The notes beneath the pieces were generated by a model, which was not told where the DNA came from, did no database searches, and was given only the letters and a program-made list of their open reading frames with translations. The translations under genes and the position numbers were made by a program. Of a stretch of DNA of 64,000 bases, positions 17,777 through 27,072 are shown one piece after another (within the stretch, counting starts at the first letter, position 1; every line of letters starts with the position of its first letter). The stretch covers positions 1-64,000 of the forward strand of contig NZ_VANI01000022.1 of assembly GCF_005771435.1 (NCBI RefSeq), given 5' to 3'. Source of the stretch: Microbulbifer harenosus. GTDB lineage: Bacteria > Pseudomonadota > Gammaproteobacteria > Pseudomonadales > Cellvibrionaceae.

Positions 17777-18811
17777 ATGGACATTACAGAACTCCTCGCC
17801 TTCAGCGCCAAGCAGAACGCCTCCGACTTGCACCTCTCCGCCGGCCTGCCGCCCATGATCCGGGTCGACGGCGACGTCCGCCGCATCAACCTGCCGCCCA
17901 TGGAGCACAAGCAGGTGCACGGCCTGATCTACGAGATCATGAACGACAAGCAGCGCAAGGATTACGAAGAGTTCCTCGAGACCGACTTCTCCTTCGAAGT
18001 CCCCGGCGTCGCCCGCTTCCGGGTCAACGCCTTCAACCACAACCGCGGCGCCGGCGCCGTATTCCGGACCATTCCCTCCAAGGTGCTCACCATGGAAGAC
18101 CTGGGAATGGGCCAAGTGTTCAAACAGATCTCCGACACCCCACGCGGCCTGGTCCTCGTCACCGGCCCTACCGGCTCCGGTAAGTCCACCACCCTCGCCG
18201 CGATGATCGACTACATCAACGACAACAAGTACGAACACATCCTCACCATCGAAGACCCGATCGAATTCGTACACGAATCGAAAAAGTGCCTGGTCAACCA
18301 GCGGGAAGTCCACCGCGACACCCACGGCTTCTCCGAAGCCCTGCGCTCCGCACTGCGTGAAGACCCGGACATCATCCTCGTCGGTGAGATGCGCGACCTC
18401 GAAACCATCCGCCTCGCCCTCACCGCCGCCGAAACCGGCCACCTCGTCTTCGGCACCCTGCACACCACCTCCGCCGCCAAAACCATCGACCGTGTGGTGG
18501 ACGTATTCCCCGCGCAGGAAAAGTCCATGGTGCGCTCCATGCTCTCCGAATCCCTGCAGGCAGTAATCTCCCAGACCCTGCTCAAGCGCAACGGCGGCGG
18601 CCGCGTCGCCGCCCACGAAATCATGCGCGGCACCCCCGCCATCCGTAACCTCATCCGCGAAGACAAAATCGCGCAGATGTACTCCGCCATCCAGACCGGC
18701 GCCAGCGTCGGCATGCAGACCATGGACCAGTGCCTGCAGGATCTGGTGGAACGGCGCATTGTCAGCCGTGAAGTGGCGCGTGAGAAGGCGAAGATGCCGG
18801 AGAACTTCTGA
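17777..18811 (+). CDS. pilT: type IV pilus retraction ATPase PilT
   Basis: 344-residue hexameric ATPase that depolymerises the pilus for twitching motility. Walker A is GPTGSGKS (130-137), the Asp box lies around EDPIEFVHE, and Walker B is ILVGEMRDLETI. The AIRNLIRE motif of PilT is present near the C-terminus. Ribosome site AAAGGTAG upstream. pilU follows about 290 bp downstream across a repeat-bearing gap. Confidence 0.97.
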   Translation: MDITELLAFSAKQNASDLHLSAGLPPMIRVDGDVRRINLPPMEHKQVHGLIYEIMNDKQRKDYEEFLETDFSFEVPGVARFRVNAFNHNRGAGAVFRTIPSKVLTMEDLGMGQVFKQISDTPRGLVLVTGPTGSGKSTTLAAMIDYINDNKYEHILTIEDPIEFVHESKKCLVNQREVHRDTHGFSEALRSALREDPDIILVGEMRDLETIRLALTAAETGHLVFGTLHTTSAAKTIDRVVDVFPAQEKSMVRSMLSESLQAVISQTLLKRNGGGRVAAHEIMRGTPAIRNLIREDKIAQMYSAIQTGASVGMQTMDQCLQDLVERRIVSREVAREKAKMPENF

Positions 18812-18835
18812 GGAAGTTTTCCAGCGACGGAAAGA

Positions 18836-18864
18836 CTGGATCCCGGCTCAAGGCCGGGATGACG
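18836..18864. repeat. short CTGG..CCGG palindromic repeat
   Basis: CTGGATCCCGGCTCAAGGCC followed by GGGATGACG: an inverted repeat of the family also found at 29028, 29065, 30822, 30862, 44207 and 44237. Lies just past pilT. Confidence 0.7.
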
Positions 18865-18927
18865 AAAAGAAAAGTAGAGCAAGTCGAAAGTCATACGGCT
18901 TACGAAGTACAAAAACCTGAATTGAAG

Positions 18928-19037
18928 GCCGGGTGCCGGGTTCGGGTTTTCAGGATCGTCGGCAACAGGGAAGTTGCCGACGAAGCGTACAGGGATGTAT
19001 TCACAGCGGTCCTGAAAACCCGAACCCGGTGCCCGGC
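18928..19037. repeat. composite long inverted repeat, copy 1
   Basis: Outer 28-bp arms (18928-18955 and 19010-19037) differ at two bases. Inside is an 11-bp hairpin (TCGTCGGCAAC, 18956-18966, with 18973-18983), then a segment with the core CAGGGATG-n5-CAC-n-GCG. The same plan with different arm sequence occurs at 26903-26997. Lies between pilT and pilU. Confidence 0.75.
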
Positions 19038-19098
19038 CGCCACCGGACCTGCTAAAAAGGACCCCGGGCAATAGAACAACCCAAAGTGGTGCTAAAAA

Positions 19099-20247
19099 AT
19101 GGAAATCGAACGACTCCTACAACTGGTGACTGAAAAAGGCGCATCCGACCTGTTCATCACCGCCGGTGTGCCCGCCTCCATCAAACTGCACGGCAAAATC
19201 GTCCCCGTCAGCACCACCGCGCTCACCCCGGAGAAAGCCCGTGAACTCGTCATCGGCATCATGAACGAGCGGCAGAAAAAAGAATTCATCGAAAGCAAAG
19301 AACTCAACTTCGCCATCTCCCTGCGCAACGTCGGCCGCTTCCGGGTGTCCGCCTTCTTCCAGCGCAACCTCGTCGGCATGGTCCTGCGCCGGATCGAAAC
19401 CAAAATCCCCACCATTGACGGACTCGGCCTCCCCGAACAGCTCAAAGAACTGGCCATGACCAAGCGCGGCCTCATCATCTTCGTGGGCGCCACCGGCACC
19501 GGTAAATCCACCTCCCTCGCCTCCATGATCGGCCACCGCAACGAGCACTCCAAGGGTCACATCATCTCCATCGAAGACCCCATCGAATTCATTCACCAGC
19601 ACCGCGGCTGCATCGTCACCCAGCGCGAAGTCGGCCTCGACACCGACTCCTTCGAAACCGCCCTGAAAAACACCCTGCGTCAGGCCCCCGACGTCATCCT
19701 CATCGGCGAGGTGCGCTCGCGCGAGACCATGGACCACGCCATCGCCTTCGCCGAAACCGGCCACCTGTGCCTGTGTACCCTGCACGCCAACAACGCCAAC
19801 CAGGCGCTGGACCGCATCATCCACTTCTTCCCCGCCGACCGGCACCAGCAGCTGTGGATGGACCTGTCATTGAACCTGCGCGCCATGGTCGCCCAGCAGC
19901 TGGTACCGACACCGGACGGCGACGGTCGCCGCGCCTGTCTCGAGATCATGATCAACACCCCGCTGATGTCAGACCTGATCCGCAAGGGCGAAGTGCACAA
20001 AATGAAGGAACTCATGAAGCGCTCCGTGGAACAGGGCATGCAGACCTTCGACCAGGCCCTGTACGAACTCTACGACCGCGGCGAGATCACCTATGAAGAC
20101 GCGCTGTCGCACGCCGACTCCGCCAACGACCTGCGCCTGATGATCAAGCTCAAGTCCGAGTCCGACGCCGAGTACCTCAACAGCGCCGCCGACGAACTGA
20201 GCCTCGCCAGCGATACCGATGGCAGCGGCGGCCCGCGCATTTACTGA
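19099..20247 (+). CDS. pilU: type IV pilus ATPase PilU
   Basis: 382-residue PilT paralogue that assists retraction. Walker A is GATGTGKS (130-137), Walker B region VILIGEVRSRETM. Where PilT has AIRNLIREDK, PilU has LMSDLIRKGE, and it carries the extra C-terminal tail (residues 345-382) usual for PilU. Downstream of pilT on the same strand, separated by a repeat-rich gap, so it may have its own promoter. Confidence 0.95.
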   Translation: MEIERLLQLVTEKGASDLFITAGVPASIKLHGKIVPVSTTALTPEKARELVIGIMNERQKKEFIESKELNFAISLRNVGRFRVSAFFQRNLVGMVLRRIETKIPTIDGLGLPEQLKELAMTKRGLIIFVGATGTGKSTSLASMIGHRNEHSKGHIISIEDPIEFIHQHRGCIVTQREVGLDTDSFETALKNTLRQAPDVILIGEVRSRETMDHAIAFAETGHLCLCTLHANNANQALDRIIHFFPADRHQQLWMDLSLNLRAMVAQQLVPTPDGDGRRACLEIMINTPLMSDLIRKGEVHKMKELMKRSVEQGMQTFDQALYELYDRGEITYEDALSHADSANDLRLMIKLKSESDAEYLNSAADELSLASDTDGSGGPRIY

Positions 20248-20257
20248 AACATTTCCC

Positions 20258-20410
20258 TGTAGGAGCTTGCTTGCAAGCGAACAATGGCCATACCGCAAGC
20301 AGCCATCCCTGGGGCAGATTCCGGCCCGGCCATCCTTGGCCGGGCGCCCGAGAGAGCCGCGAGCAGCACTCGCTTTACACTCTCCCGGGCCCTGCAAGCA
20401 GGCTCCTACA
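20258..20410 (-). repeat. composite REP-like element, copy 1
   Basis: 153 bp bounded by TGTAGGAGCTTGCTTGCAAG at the left and TGCAAGCAGGCTCCTACA at the right. The interior contains nested hairpins (CCCGGCCA / TGGCCGGG and a GCGAGCAG / CTCGC region). Read on the minus strand it aligns along most of its length with the element at 25638-25772. Confidence 0.75.
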
Positions 20411-20432
20411 AAGCGACACACAGGAACCTGCC

Positions 20433-20687
20433 ATGAAATTTCTGGAACTGGAAGTCCGCACCGCCCTCGTCGTACACGGCTACGACGAGAACAATCGCGA
20501 AATTGTGGAAAAGGTCGATGAGCCGGAGTTCAAGACCAAATTGATTGCGCCAACCCGCATCCAGTCCATCAGCGAACAGTATCTGCTGGTGACAGGTTCC
20601 AACGGCCGCATCATGTACTGGGAATACCGCGGCAGCATGGACGAACTGCACGGGCGCCTGGCGGAGGCGGGGTTGATGTTGCCGTGA
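20433..20687 (+). CDS. small conserved hypothetical protein
   Basis: 84 residues starting MKFLELEVRTALVVHGYD, with CAGGAA upstream of the ATG. No signal peptide; pattern of short beta strands (SISEQYLLVTGSNGRIMYWEY). Its stop overlaps the GTG of the following SDR gene (20684-20687), so the two are coupled. I do not recognise the family. The upstream 180 bp is occupied by a REP-like element. Confidence 0.7.
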   Translation: MKFLELEVRTALVVHGYDENNREIVEKVDEPEFKTKLIAPTRIQSISEQYLLVTGSNGRIMYWEYRGSMDELHGRLAEAGLMLP

Positions 20688-21427
20688 AACCGATTGCCCT
20701 GATCACCGGCGGCAGCCGCGGAATTGGCGCCGCTACCGCCAGACTACTGGCCGCAAAAGGCTACGACCTCTGCATAAGTTATCGACAAAGAGCAGTTGAA
20801 GCACAGAGCGTGCTGGAGACGTGTGGCGCCTTGGGAGCAAAGGCCATTGCAGTGCAGGCGGATATTTCCCGGGAAGAGGACGTGGAGCGGCTGTTTGTGG
20901 AAGTCGATCGGCGGTTGGGGATACTCACCGCGCTGGTCAACAACGCCGGCATGCTGATGGCGCAGACGCGGGTGGAACACATGACCGCCGAGCGTATCAA
21001 CCGCATTCTGCGGACCAATATCACCGGAACCCTGCTCTGTTGCCGGGAGGCCATCCGGCGTATGTCCACCGGAAATGGTGGTCGCGGCGGCACCATCGTC
21101 AATGTATCCTCCGGTGCGGCGCGCAGCGGATCGCCCAACGAGTACATAGACTATGCCGCCAGCAAAGGCGCCGTCGATACACTGACCATCGGTCTCAGCA
21201 AGGAAGTTGCCAGCCAGGGCATCCGGGTCAACGCTGTGCGCCCGGGATTTATTGCCACCGAAATGCACGCCGACGGCGGCGAACCCGGCCGCTTGGCGCG
21301 GTTGGCACCGCGCATTCCACTGGCGCGCGGCGGACAACCCGAGGAAGTCGCATCGGCAATCGCCTGGCTGCTCGATGAAGCCACTTACTCCACCGGTACA
21401 TTTGTCGATGTAACCGGCGGGCTCTGA
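20684..21427 (+). CDS. SDR family oxidoreductase
   Basis: 247-residue classical short-chain dehydrogenase/reductase. Cofactor motif TGGSRGIGAA (8-17), NNAG motif, catalytic Ser in NVSSGAA, and YAASK with the catalytic Tyr and Lys. The Arg after the first glycine motif region (SYRQR) suggests NADP preference. Substrate unknown; resembles glucose-1-dehydrogenase and FabG-like enzymes. GTG start overlapping the preceding gene; a LysE-type gene follows 14 bp downstream. Confidence 0.9.
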   Translation: MKPIALITGGSRGIGAATARLLAAKGYDLCISYRQRAVEAQSVLETCGALGAKAIAVQADISREEDVERLFVEVDRRLGILTALVNNAGMLMAQTRVEHMTAERINRILRTNITGTLLCCREAIRRMSTGNGGRGGTIVNVSSGAARSGSPNEYIDYAASKGAVDTLTIGLSKEVASQGIRVNAVRPGFIATEMHADGGEPGRLARLAPRIPLARGGQPEEVASAIAWLLDEATYSTGTFVDVTGGL

Positions 21428-21441
21428 ACTGGAACTTTACA

Positions 21442-22062
21442 ATGACGCTCATCAGTGCGCTGGCACTTTTCGGAACCATGGTCGTTCTCGCGGTGATTCC
21501 CGGCCCCGGAGTACTCGCGGTGGTCGCGCGTTCCGTCAGCGGTGGTGTGCTTCACGGGGTATTGACGTCAGTAGGTATCGTGCTCGGCGATTATGTGTTT
21601 ATCGCTCTGTGCCTGTCAGGGCTCGCTTATATTGCGGACGCAATGGGCAGTGCCTTTGTCGTGTTGAAATTTCTCGGCGCTGCTTACTTGGTGTGGATGG
21701 GATTCAGCCTTATATGCGCCCGTCGCAAGACCAATACCCAGCCGGGTACGGAAATACAGAGTTCGCGCTATGGCAGCCTGCTACTCGGTCTTACCACCAC
21801 TCTGGGCAACCCCAAGGCAATTCTGTTTTACCTGAGTTTCTTTCCGGCATTCCTGCCTATGCATGACATCGGTGTGATGGACGCTGTCACCATATTGGTG
21901 GTAACCGCCCTCGCTGTTGGCGGCGTTATGCTGATCTATGTATGGATCACCGTACGCGCCAAAAAAATATTGCAAAATAAACCCGAAAACCGCTCACTGA
22001 ACCTGTTCGGCGGCAGTATTCTGATTGCCAGTGGAGTCTGGATGGCGGTACGCAGTAGCTGA
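21442..22062 (+). CDS. LysE family translocator
   Basis: 206 residues with about six hydrophobic segments and the LysE/RhtB signature near the N-terminus (PGPGVLAVVARSVSGG) and GNPKAILFYLSFFPAF in the middle. Inner-membrane exporter of amino acids or derivatives; substrate not predictable. Probably cotranscribed with the SDR gene. Confidence 0.92.
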   Translation: MTLISALALFGTMVVLAVIPGPGVLAVVARSVSGGVLHGVLTSVGIVLGDYVFIALCLSGLAYIADAMGSAFVVLKFLGAAYLVWMGFSLICARRKTNTQPGTEIQSSRYGSLLLGLTTTLGNPKAILFYLSFFPAFLPMHDIGVMDAVTILVVTALAVGGVMLIYVWITVRAKKILQNKPENRSLNLFGGSILIASGVWMAVRSS

Positions 22063-22081
22063 CCGGAAACCTGACCCAACC

Positions 22082-22852
22082 TCAGGCCATTTCCGACAGC
22101 AGTGATTTGATGCGCCCCAGAAGGCGTCGGGACACCGCCGGCTCCAGCGGAACACCGCGCAAGCTCACCCGATAACCGTCGCTGGTTTTTTGCAGGCCGG
22201 TGATGTAATCCTGAGCCACTATCGCGTTGCGGTGCACCCGTACAAAGCGCTCGCCGAATTCCGCTTCCAGCTCTTTAAGAGATTCGTCCAGCAGTGTCTC
22301 ACCACCGCTGTGGTGGGCGATCACGTATTTATCTTCGGCAATAAAGCAGCGGATGTCGTCCACGTCCAATAACTGTACGCCGCGGCGACTTACCGCCTTG
22401 ATCTGGCGGCGGCCGCTGGCGGGTGGCGGCTCTGATTGCGGCGTGTGCGTATGCAGTGCCTGGCGCTGCGGTTTGCTCAGTCTTCGCGCCTGGGCAATCG
22501 CCTGTGCCAGTTGCTCCACACTGACGGGCTTGAGCAGGTAACCCGATGGAGCAACCGCAAAGGCAGGGAGCGCAAACTCGTCGTGGGCGGTGCAGAAAAT
22601 GATCGCGGGTGGATTGGGGCGGGCGGTGATCTGTGCGGCGAGTTGGAGCCCGTTTTCTCCGGGCATTTCGATATCCAGTAACAACAGGTCCGGGTCGAGT
22701 GAATCCAGCTGTTGTAACGCGCTTTCCCCATCGGCAGCTTCTCCCAGCAGTTGGCAACCATCAATAGTCTGCAACTGTCGGGCCAGTCTGGCCCGCGCCA
22801 GCGGTTCGTCGTCGACGATCAGCACCCCCAGCGGGCTTTCAGCGGCGCTCAT
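22082..22852 (-). CDS. LytTR response regulator, AlgR-like
   Basis: 256 residues: receiver domain (about 10-125) with the phospho-acceptor Asp in LLLLDIEMPGENG and K-like LLKPVS, a linker, then a LytTR DNA-binding domain (about 150-250, RRGVQLLDVDDIRCF and HRNAIVA). It overlaps the kinase gene by 4 bp. Position next to argH matches algR of Pseudomonas, which controls alginate, twitching and virulence; the same role here is inference. Confidence 0.93.
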   Translation of the reverse strand: MSAAESPLGVLIVDDEPLARARLARQLQTIDGCQLLGEAADGESALQQLDSLDPDLLLLDIEMPGENGLQLAAQITARPNPPAIIFCTAHDEFALPAFAVAPSGYLLKPVSVEQLAQAIAQARRLSKPQRQALHTHTPQSEPPPASGRRQIKAVSRRGVQLLDVDDIRCFIAEDKYVIAHHSGGETLLDESLKELEAEFGERFVRVHRNAIVAQDYITGLQKTSDGYRVSLRGVPLEPAVSRRLLGRIKSLLSEMA

Positions 22853-24093
22853 CGGGCCACCTCTTTCATTGCTGGAGTGGTTGCTGGCTCAGTTATTCTG
22901 GCGTTCGTCGTGGAAGGCGTAGTGCTCAGCGGCAGCCGCAATTCCACGCGGTACTCTTTACCGTGTTCCCCGTCGCGCGCTTCCGCACTGAAGCGGAAGC
23001 GGTCGCCGTAAAACGCACTGAGACGCTGGCGAACATTTTCCATCGCCATGCCGTTGCCGGTGCTCACACCGGGAGTGTTTTCCGTCTCAGGTTTTGATTC
23101 GGAAACTGCAATAGGATTATGAATCGACAATAGCAGCTCGCGCGCGCTGCTGCCAATGACATTTTGACGACCGACATGATTCTGGCGAATCGCAATTTCT
23201 ATTTTGCCACCGTGGCGCAGACGGGCCACGCCGTGCAGTACCGCATTTTCCAACAGTGGCTGCAGCAGCATGGAGGGCAGCTGCGCCTGCGCCGGCATCT
23301 CATCAATCTGCCACTCCTGTTGCAGACGGTCTCCAAGACGCAGGGACTCAATTTCGAGATAGCGCCGGGCCAGCGCAACTTCCTGCTCCAGAGGAACCAG
23401 CTTTGAGTCCGCGAGTGACGCGCGAAACAGTGCGGCCAGATCTTCCACCAGCTTTTCCGCACGCGGCGCGTCCACTGCGATGAGGCTGGCGAGACTGTTC
23501 ATGCTGTTGAACAGGAAGTGCGGGCGAATACGCGACTGCAGTGCCTCGATACGCGCGCCCAGTTCCGCCTGCTGCTGGTTGTGCAGCTGCTGTTGCACAT
23601 ACGCATAGCGCAGCACCACACCCGCACATATCGCGCCGACGAGGAAGTTGGCCAGCAGGCCCCAGTCATCGATCGCCCTCCCCTCCATATCCGCTACCCA
23701 CCAGTGCTGCGCCAGCAGCACCGCCAGCAATACCGCGAGCACGGTGGAATAGCTGAGCGCGGCGGCGACCTTGTGGGAGAGACGCGCGAGACGCGGGCGC
23801 AACCGGCACAGGATGGCGGCCGCGGGCAGGATCACCCACTGCACGGTGAGAGACACCAGCCCCAGGCGCTGCCAGTTGAACGGGTGGAGCCCGTCGGTGG
23901 CCAGTACCAGCACCAGCGCCAACAGCTCGCCCATCAGGACGAGAGAGGCCACACCGGTCACGCCGCACAGATCGGGGAGGAAATGCGGGGGGCTGGAGGA
24001 TTCCGGGCACGCAGAATCTTTGCCTGCAGGGGCAATTTCGTGAACTTGCTGCGCTATAATGCCCGCCGCTTGCGCGGGCCGGGATGATGTCAT
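22849..24093 (-). CDS. LytS/AlgZ-type sensor histidine kinase
   Basis: 414 residues. Four hydrophobic segments (about 50-165) form the sensor. The His_kinase block RIRPHFLFNSMNSL carries the phosphorylated His; the ATPase domain follows (MLLQPLLENAVLHGV, then GNGMAMENVRQRL). Like AlgZ/FimS it lacks a periplasmic sensor loop of size. Divergent from argH, coupled to the LytTR regulator. Confidence 0.92.
   Translation of the reverse strand: MTSSRPAQAAGIIAQQVHEIAPAGKDSACPESSSPPHFLPDLCGVTGVASLVLMGELLALVLVLATDGLHPFNWQRLGLVSLTVQWVILPAAAILCRLRPRLARLSHKVAAALSYSTVLAVLLAVLLAQHWWVADMEGRAIDDWGLLANFLVGAICAGVVLRYAYVQQQLHNQQQAELGARIEALQSRIRPHFLFNSMNSLASLIAVDAPRAEKLVEDLAALFRASLADSKLVPLEQEVALARRYLEIESLRLGDRLQQEWQIDEMPAQAQLPSMLLQPLLENAVLHGVARLRHGGKIEIAIRQNHVGRQNVIGSSARELLLSIHNPIAVSESKPETENTPGVSTGNGMAMENVRQRLSAFYGDRFRFSAEARDGEHGKEYRVELRLPLSTTPSTTNARITEPATTPAMKEVAR
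24055..24060 (+). promoter_or_regulatory. possible argH -10 element
   Basis: A perfect TATAAT lies inside the 5' end of the opposing kinase gene, about 140 bp before the argH start. No good -35 box precedes it at the right distance. Confidence 0.35.
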
Positions 24094-24202
24094 AACACCT
24101 TATCTTTATTTTGGGCTCGCTCTGAGACGGTGAAGATACCGCCATCAAACGCGCAGTTCTACCACCGGGTCGACATCCCAATCCACACACACCAGAGGCA
24201 GC

Positions 24203-25624
24203 ATGAGTAACGACAATTCCTCCGCAAACAGTGCACAGAACCCTGCAGCGAAGCTCTGGGGCGGCCGCTTCAGCGAGGCCACCGACGCCTTCGTGGAGCG
24301 CTTCACCGCCTCGGTGATGTTCGACCAGCGCATGGGCCTTGAGGATATCCAGGGTTCTCTGGCCCACGCGCAGATGCTGTCGGAAGTGGGTGTGCTCACC
24401 GCGGACGAATTCCAGCAGATCGCCGGCGGCCTCAACGCCATTGCCGAGGAGATCAAGGCCGGCGAATTCCCCTGGTCGGTGGAGCTCGAAGATGTGCATA
24501 TGAACATCGAATCCCGACTCACCCAGCGCATCGGCGCTACCGGCAAGAAGCTGCACACCGGCCGCTCGCGCAACGACCAGGTGGCCACGGACATCCGCCT
24601 GTGGCTGCGCAACCGCATCGACCAGATCGCTTCCGAACTGACCCGCCTGCAAACCGGCCTGGTGGATCTCGCCGAGCAGAATGCCGACACCATCATGCCC
24701 GGCTTCACCCACTTGCAGAGTGCGCAGCCGGTCACCTTCGGCCATCACCTGCTGGCCTGGAACGAGATGCTGACCCGCGACTACGAGCGCCTCATGGACT
24801 GCCGCAAGCGCGTCAACCGCTCGCCGCTGGGCGCGGCGGCGCTGGCCGGCACCAGCTACCCGATCAACCGCGCCCGCACCGCCGAGCTGCTGGGCTTCGA
24901 CGCGCCCACCGAGAACTCCCTGGACTCCGTCAGCGACCGCGACTTCGCCATCGAATTCTGCGCCTTCTCCGCGCTGCTGATGACGCACCTGTCCCGCGCC
25001 AGTGAGGAGCTGGTGCTGTGGACCTCCAGCCAATTCGATTTCATCGACCTGCCCGACCGCTTCTGCACCGGTTCCTCCATCATGCCGCAGAAGAAAAATC
25101 CGGACGTGCCGGAACTGGTGCGCGGCAAGACCGGCCGCGTCAACGGCCACCTGATCGCGCTGCTCACGCTGATGAAGAGCCAGCCGCTGGCCTATAACAA
25201 GGACAATCAGGAAGACAAGGAACCGCTGTTCGACGCCGCCGACACCGTGCTCGACTGCCTGCGCGCCTTCGCGGATATGGCGCCGGCGCTGAAGCCGAAA
25301 AAGGAGAATATGTACGCCGCCGCCGGCAAGGGTTTCTCCACCGCTACCGATCTTGCCGACTACCTGGTGCGCAAGGGCGTCGCCTTCCGCGATGCCCACG
25401 AGATCGTCGGCCATTCCGTGGCGTTTGCCATCGAACAGAACTGCGATCTGGCCGAGCTGAGCCTGGCGCAGCTGCAGCAGTTCTCCTCCGCGATCGGCGA
25501 GGATGTGTTTGACGTGCTCACCCTCGAAGGCTCCGTCGCCGCCCGCGACCACATCGGCGGCACCGCGCCGAACCAGGTGCGCGCGGCCTGTGCGCGCGCG
25601 CGCAAACTGCTCGGCGCACGCTGA
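24203..25624 (+). CDS. argH: argininosuccinate lyase
   Basis: Final step of arginine synthesis: argininosuccinate to arginine and fumarate. 473 residues. Fumarase-superfamily signature [10 protein letters not shown] (about 291-300), [10 protein letters not shown] and [10 protein letters not shown] are all intact. Divergent from the AlgZ/AlgR-like pair. Confidence 0.97.
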   Translation: MSNDNSSANSAQNPAAKLWGGRFSEATDAFVERFTASVMFDQRMGLEDIQGSLAHAQMLSEVGVLTADEFQQIAGGLNAIAEEIKAGEFPWSVELEDVHMNIESRLTQRIGATGKKLHTGRSRNDQVATDIRLWLRNRIDQIASELTRLQTGLVDLAEQNADTIMPGFTHLQSAQPVTFGHHLLAWNEMLTRDYERLMDCRKRVNRSPLGAAALAGTSYPINRARTAELLGFDAPTENSLDSVSDRDFAIEFCAFSALLMTHLSRASEELVLWTSSQFDFIDLPDRFCTGSSIMPQKKNPDVPELVRGKTGRVNGHLIALLTLMKSQPLAYNKDNQEDKEPLFDAADTVLDCLRAFADMAPALKPKKENMYAAAGKGFSTATDLADYLVRKGVAFRDAHEIVGHSVAFAIEQNCDLAELSLAQLQQFSSAIGEDVFDVLTLEGSVAARDHIGGTAPNQVRAACARARKLLGAR

Positions 25625-25637
25625 TCCGTAATTTCCT

Positions 25638-25772
25638 TGTAGGGCCCGTGAGAGCGTGGCGCGAGCACTGCTCGCTGCTCTCACGGGCGCCCGGCCAGGG
25701 ATGGCCGGGTCGGGTTGCCCCATATGGCTGCTTGCGATAAAGCCGCTGTTCGCCTGCAAGCAGGCTCCTACA
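25638..25772 (+). repeat. composite REP-like element, copy 2
   Basis: 135 bp beginning TGTAGGGCCCGTGAGAGC and ending TGCAAGCAGGCTCCTACA. It shares the order of inner hairpins (GCGAGCA / TGCTCGC, then CCCGGCCA / TGGCCGGG, then GGCTGCTTGCG) with the element at 20258-20410 in opposite orientation. It fills much of the gap between argH and the GDPD gene. Confidence 0.75.
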
Positions 25773-25883
25773 AGGTGTATTCCCCCCTCTCGTCATTATT
25801 CGCCACAATTCATCCCGCCCGGCGCCACTTTCCCACGTGCGTGACCCGCTAGACTCTCCGCGATCACAAGGAGAGAAGCCCCC

Positions 25884-26867
25884 ATGCGCAAATACCTGTT
25901 GCTCGGCACTGCCGCTTTCGCCATCGCCGTCTACCTCAGCAACGCCTCGTGGCTCGCCGAAAAACCCAGCGGCAAACTCACCCTGATCGCCCACCGCGGT
26001 GTCTACCAGACATACAGCAAAGACAATCTCGGCCGCGACGACTGCACCGCAATCCGCGTTTACGCGCCCGAGCACGACTATCTGGAAAACACCCTCGCCT
26101 CCATGCAAGCGGCGTTCGACTACGGGGCAGATATTGTAGAGATCGACGTGCACCCCACCACCGATGGCGAGTTCGCCGTGTTTCATGACTGGACCCTCGA
26201 CTGCCGCACCGAAGGCACCGGCACCACCCGCGACCATCCCATGAGCTACCTGAAAACCCTGGACATCGGCCACGGCTACACCCCGGACAACGGCGAAACC
26301 TATCCGTTTCGCGGCAAGGGCGTGGGACTGATGCCGACACTCGAAGAGGTATTCCGGGCATTCCCCGACAAGCAATTCCTGATCAACATCAAAAGCGGTC
26401 GCGTGAAGGAAGCCCACCTGCTGCACAAATACCTGCGCAAGCACAACTTGCCCACTCAGGGCCCGCTGCGGGTGTATGGCAACGAAAAAGTGATGGCGAG
26501 AATCCGCGAACTGCGTTCGGACGCCTGGGTCTTCAGCCGCGAGAGCGTCCAGCAGTGCACCTATCGCTACATCATGCTGGGCTGGACCGGCTACGTGCCG
26601 GAAGCCTGCCGCAACGGCGCCGTGGTTGCGCCGAACACCTGGCAGTGGGCACTGTGGGGCTGGCCGGACCGCTTTATGCAGCGCATGGATGACGCGGGAT
26701 CGCTGGTGATGGAGCTGGATTTCGCAGGTCGCGGGCGCGGTATGCACGGGATCTACCAACCGCGAGAGCTGGATTTTTTACCGGCGGATTATCGCGGCGC
26801 GCTGTGGGTGGAGAAGATTGAGGTGATTGGGCCTTATGTGAAAACCAAATTCCCTTCAGAAAATTAG
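25884..26867 (+). CDS. glycerophosphodiester phosphodiesterase family protein
   Basis: 327 residues. An N-terminal hydrophobic segment (4-20) exports or anchors it. GDPD motifs: AHRGVYQTY, ENTLASMQAAFDYGADIVEIDVH and VFHDWTLDCRTEG, holding the catalytic His pair and metal ligands. It resembles the shorter periplasmic/secreted GDPDs. The substrate may be glycerophosphodiesters from lipids. Monocistronic with repeats on both sides; ribosome site AAGGAG. Confidence 0.88.
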   Translation: MRKYLLLGTAAFAIAVYLSNASWLAEKPSGKLTLIAHRGVYQTYSKDNLGRDDCTAIRVYAPEHDYLENTLASMQAAFDYGADIVEIDVHPTTDGEFAVFHDWTLDCRTEGTGTTRDHPMSYLKTLDIGHGYTPDNGETYPFRGKGVGLMPTLEEVFRAFPDKQFLINIKSGRVKEAHLLHKYLRKHNLPTQGPLRVYGNEKVMARIRELRSDAWVFSRESVQQCTYRYIMLGWTGYVPEACRNGAVVAPNTWQWALWGWPDRFMQRMDDAGSLVMELDFAGRGRGMHGIYQPRELDFLPADYRGALWVEKIEVIGPYVKTKFPSEN

Positions 26868-26902
26868 GATGGGACCACAATAGTTTTCGCGAAGGTGTCG
26901 AT

Positions 26903-26997
26903 GCCGGGTAAGCCTTTGTGAGACCTTCACCGCCATGGATGGCGGTGCAGAGCCCCCAGGGATGGGTGCACGGCGTGTCTCACAAAGGCTTACCCGG
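26903..26997. repeat. composite long inverted repeat, copy 2
   Basis: Outer arms 26903-26923 and 26977-26997 (GCCGGGTAAGCCTTTGTGAG, one mismatch at the end) enclose a 9-bp hairpin (CACCGCCAT / ATGGCGGTG) and a segment with CAGGGATG-n4-CAC-n-GCG. Same plan as 18928-19037 but unrelated arms. Located between the GDPD gene and cyaY. Confidence 0.75.
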
Positions 26998-27036
26998 TAG
27001 CGGCGCCGCCACCAAACCAACTACAGAGCTCCCCCC

Positions 27037-27060
27037 TTCGCCTGCAGGCAGGCTCCTACA
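27037..27060. repeat. REP half-site
   Basis: TTCGCCTGCAGGCAGGCTCC ends in TACA, a single REP end of the type that closes the elements at 20258, 25638 and 36691. It lies 12 bp before the cyaY stop. Confidence 0.6.
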
Positions 27061-27072
27061 GGGTGCAATCAA

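Noticed and set aside
23666-25759. 697-aa minus-strand frame over argH
   Set aside because: Shadow of the high-GC argH gene; it also crosses a REP element.
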